From JAYVIQ01 sp043770215 (lineage in GTDB: Bacteria; Bacteroidota; Bacteroidia; Cytophagales; JAAEPT01), in contig JAYVIQ010000197.1 in the NCBI GenBank assembly GCA_043770215.1, positions 1-7,957 of the forward strand: 7,957 bases of DNA, given 5' to 3'. The notes under the pieces were generated by a model. That model had not been told where the DNA came from. It saw nothing but the letters and a program-made list of their open reading frames with translations, and made no database searches. The position numbers and the translations under genes were made by a program. Shown here in pieces: positions 6,169 through 7,957 of this stretch; the stretch's first letter is position 1; every line of letters begins with the position of its first letter.

Positions 6169-6645
6169 CTATTCTTCTTCTCCCAAATCCTCTTGCTCTG
6201 CTCCTAATCCTAGTTCTTCTAATACTTCTTCTGTTAAGGCCAAACCATAAGGTCCGTCTTGCTTTACGCTTTTAGAGAAACTCACTTGGTCTTCTAAATC
6301 CATAACTACTACCAATTCGCCATCCATATAAATGAATAAGTAGCCGTCATCTCCCCATTCAGTGGTAAATTCTTTTTCAAGCGCATTTGCTTGTAACGCA
6401 AATTCAGAAGCAAATTCTTGAGTAATGGCTGGGGCTCCGCCTTCTTCTATGATTTTCTCTACTGCGTCTTCATTTTCAAAAGGGGCTGTTAGTGCACAAA
6501 CAAATCCATCAAACTCTATTTCTTGAGTTTCAGAATCCATTAAAAAAGCCCAAATGCTGTGTTCGTCATTGTCTATAATTACTAATTTATTTATCTCGCT
6601 GTTGTATGATTCATACAATACAAACTCGTCGTTTTCTTCTTCCAT
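6169..6645 (-). CDS. small highly acidic hypothetical protein
   Basis: 158 aa; I do not recognise the family. By eye it has about 44 Asp/Glu, five Lys and no Arg, so its predicted pI is very low. It opens with MEEENDEF and closes with an acidic tail (EEVLEELGLGAEQEDLGEEE, 139-158). The centre looks like a folded soluble alpha/beta domain, with hydrophobic strands such as LVIIDN, SIWAFLMD, YLFIYMDGELVVVMD and aromatic residues at regular spacing. No signal peptide, membrane helix or cysteine pair is present. The ATG is certain because an in-frame TAA lies two codons upstream (6652-6654), and the leader is an A-rich run of the kind Bacteroidota use for initiation. It follows the E2 gene by 57 bases and precedes rlmL, so it may be co-transcribed with either. 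Function is unknown; a DNA- or RNA-mimic or a protein-binding role is only a guess from charge. Confidence 0.8.
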   Translation of the reverse strand: MEEENDEFVLYESYNSEINKLVIIDNDEHSIWAFLMDSETQEIEFDGFVCALTAPFENEDAVEKIIEEGGAPAITQEFASEFALQANALEKEFTTEWGDDGYLFIYMDGELVVVMDLEDQVSFSKSVKQDGPYGLALTEEVLEELGLGAEQEDLGEEE

Positions 6646-6703
6646 AGTTTTTTATTTTTTTTTAATGTTTTTTACCTTTTTTTCTGTGAACAATGTTTTG
6701 TAC

Positions 6704-7957
6704 TTATATTTTTCTATCTAAATCAAACTTTTCTAGGTAATCCGCTACTCTTCTTACAAACATACCCCCTAAAGACCCATCTATAATTCTATGGTCATAG
6801 CTATGAGAAAGAAACATCATGTGTCTAATTCCTAAGGTATCTCCATAGGGAGTTTCTATTACGGCTGGTTTTTTTACAACTGCTCCTAATGCCAATATAC
6901 CCACCTGAGGCTGAACCAAAATAGGTGTGCCAATTAAATTGCCAAATGACCCAACATTAGATACAGTGTAGGTACCCCCTTCTAAATCACTAGGTTTTAA
7001 CAATCCTTTTTTAGCACGTTTGGCTAAGTCATTCACTTGTTTTACCAATCCAACAATGTTCAATTGATCTGCATTTTTTATCACCGGTACCAACAAATTG
7101 CCATTGTCTAAAGCTACAGCTATCCCAATATTTATGTCTTTTTTGTAAATGATATTGTCGCCATCTACTGAGGCATTTATTTTTGGGTAATCTTTTATTG
7201 CTTTAATTACAGCCTCTATAAAAATAGGAGTGAAGGTAAGCATAGCATTTTCTTTGTCTTTGAAATGTGTTTTCCAACGGTTTCTCCAATAAACAATGTT
7301 GCTTACGTCTGCTTCTACAATAGAGGTTACGTGCGCAGATATACGCCTAGATTCTATCATTCTACTGGCAATTATTTTGCGAGTCCTATCCATAGGTACT
7401 ACCTCTACATTGCCAGTATGCACTAGTTTTGGTGCGGTGCTTTCTATTTCTTGGTTTTGTGTTGTAGGTAGTGTAAACTCAAAACTTGATTTTAGGGTTT
7501 CTATACCAGATTGTATGCCTGTATTTGTGCTTTGCAATTCGCCAAGCGTATTTTCTATAGTTGTGGTTTGTGTTTTTGTTCTATTTTTAACGTACAAAAG
7601 AATATCATCTTTTGTGACTCTATCATCTTTGCCATGGCCAACAATTTTTTCTAACTCAGCCATAGAAACTCCTTCTGTTTTGGCTATGTTTAGTACCAAT
7701 GGACTATAAAATCTGACACTAAAAGTTTGCTCTAACACAGCTTGTGAAAGAATTGGAGCAATTAATTGTTGTTCAATTTGGTTAATTACAGCAACTTCTG
7801 GTTCAGGAATAGTATTAGGTACATCTACAATTTGTGTTGCAGAGCAAGTTTCTATTCTAGCTATTGGCTTACCAACTTGTACTACGTCACCTTCTTTGCA
7901 AAGTAGTTCTTTTATCGTTCCAGCAAAAGGACAGGGAATTTCAGTATCTACTTTGTC
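6704..7957 (-). CDS. 2-oxo-acid dehydrogenase complex E2, dihydrolipoyl acyltransferase (5' part beyond window)
   Basis: 417 codons are visible. The frame stays open to the window edge, so the gene is partial; the GTG at 7738 is an internal valine codon, not the start. The visible N-terminus is DKVDTE, with the lipoyl-attachment lysine as residue 2, so the first half of the lipoyl domain lies outside. The rest of that domain (CPFAGTIKELL, then KEGDVVQVGKPIARIE) follows. A peripheral-subunit-binding domain covers about 82-124 (FYSPLVLNIA, then RVTKDDIL). A Thr/Ser/Gln-rich linker leads to the catalytic acyltransferase domain (about 184-417), with SHSYDHRIIDG holding the active-site His and Asp (in-window H389, D393). 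The protein transfers acyl groups from lipoamide to CoA as the core of a pyruvate, 2-oxoglutarate or branched-chain 2-oxo-acid dehydrogenase. The sequence looks most like the branched-chain-type E2 common in Bacteroidota, but this cannot be settled here. The lipoyl part has three Cys (C9, C20, C38), which is more than I would expect. Confidence 0.95.
   Translation of the reverse strand, partial: DKVDTEIPCPFAGTIKELLCKEGDVVQVGKPIARIETCSATQIVDVPNTIPEPEVAVINQIEQQLIAPILSQAVLEQTFSVRFYSPLVLNIAKTEGVSMAELEKIVGHGKDDRVTKDDILLYVKNRTKTQTTTIENTLGELQSTNTGIQSGIETLKSSFEFTLPTTQNQEIESTAPKLVHTGNVEVVPMDRTRKIIASRMIESRRISAHVTSIVEADVSNIVYWRNRWKTHFKDKENAMLTFTPIFIEAVIKAIKDYPKINASVDGDNIIYKKDINIGIAVALDNGNLLVPVIKNADQLNIVGLVKQVNDLAKRAKKGLLKPSDLEGGTYTVSNVGSFGNLIGTPILVQPQVGILALGAVVKKPAVIETPYGDTLGIRHMMFLSHSYDHRIIDGSLGGMFVRRVADYLEKFDLDRKI

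Noticed and set aside
7296..7709. 137-codon plus-strand open frame opposite the E2 gene
   Set aside because: It is antisense to the peripheral-subunit-binding and catalytic domains of a clear E2 gene, and its translation shows no domain.
7736..7738. GTG as the start of the E2 gene
   Set aside because: The frame continues upstream through a clear lipoyl domain to the window edge, so this codon is an internal valine.

Overview
The window looks like chromosomal DNA from a member of the Bacteroidota (Flavobacteriia-like). The reasons are high A+T content, A-rich leaders without a Shine-Dalgarno sequence before the starts, -7 promoter motifs of the TAnnTTTG type, and protein sequences that resemble Bacteroidota families (the E2 acyltransferase and the stand-alone THUMP/RNA methyltransferase). 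The assignment is from pattern recognition and no search was run. All seven supportable genes lie on the minus strand, so transcription runs from high to low coordinates. The plus-strand open frames are shadows of these genes.

Right end (6704-7957): a 2-oxo-acid dehydrogenase E2 acyltransferase, cut by the window edge one residue before its lipoyl-lysine. Next (6169-6645) is a small, very acidic protein with no arginine and no recognised family. It is followed by a THUMP-domain 23S rRNA methyltransferase of the RlmL/YpsC type (4902-6047), whose only plausible start is TTG. These three run in the same direction with gaps of 57 and 121 bases and may be co-transcribed.

Middle (3608-4901): a 514-base non-coding gap holding two adjacent inverted-repeat pairs and a promoter-like element, then a classical short-chain dehydrogenase/reductase with an intact Asn-Ser-Tyr-Lys tetrad.

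Left (1-3607): a 314-base gap with a good -7 box leads into a two-gene glycosyltransferase unit, a GT2 enzyme followed 2 bases later by a second GT-A-like transferase. After a 10-bp hairpin comes an FAD-dependent monooxygenase carrying an unusual N-terminal extension with two DnaJ-type CxxCxGxG motifs. The first 268 bases are AT-rich with no gene.

Most of the window is ordinary metabolism and housekeeping. I see no CRISPR, phage, transposon, defence or toxin-antitoxin system. The most unusual item is the zinc-finger/monooxygenase fusion, followed by the acidic arginine-free protein and the structured intergenic region after rlmL.
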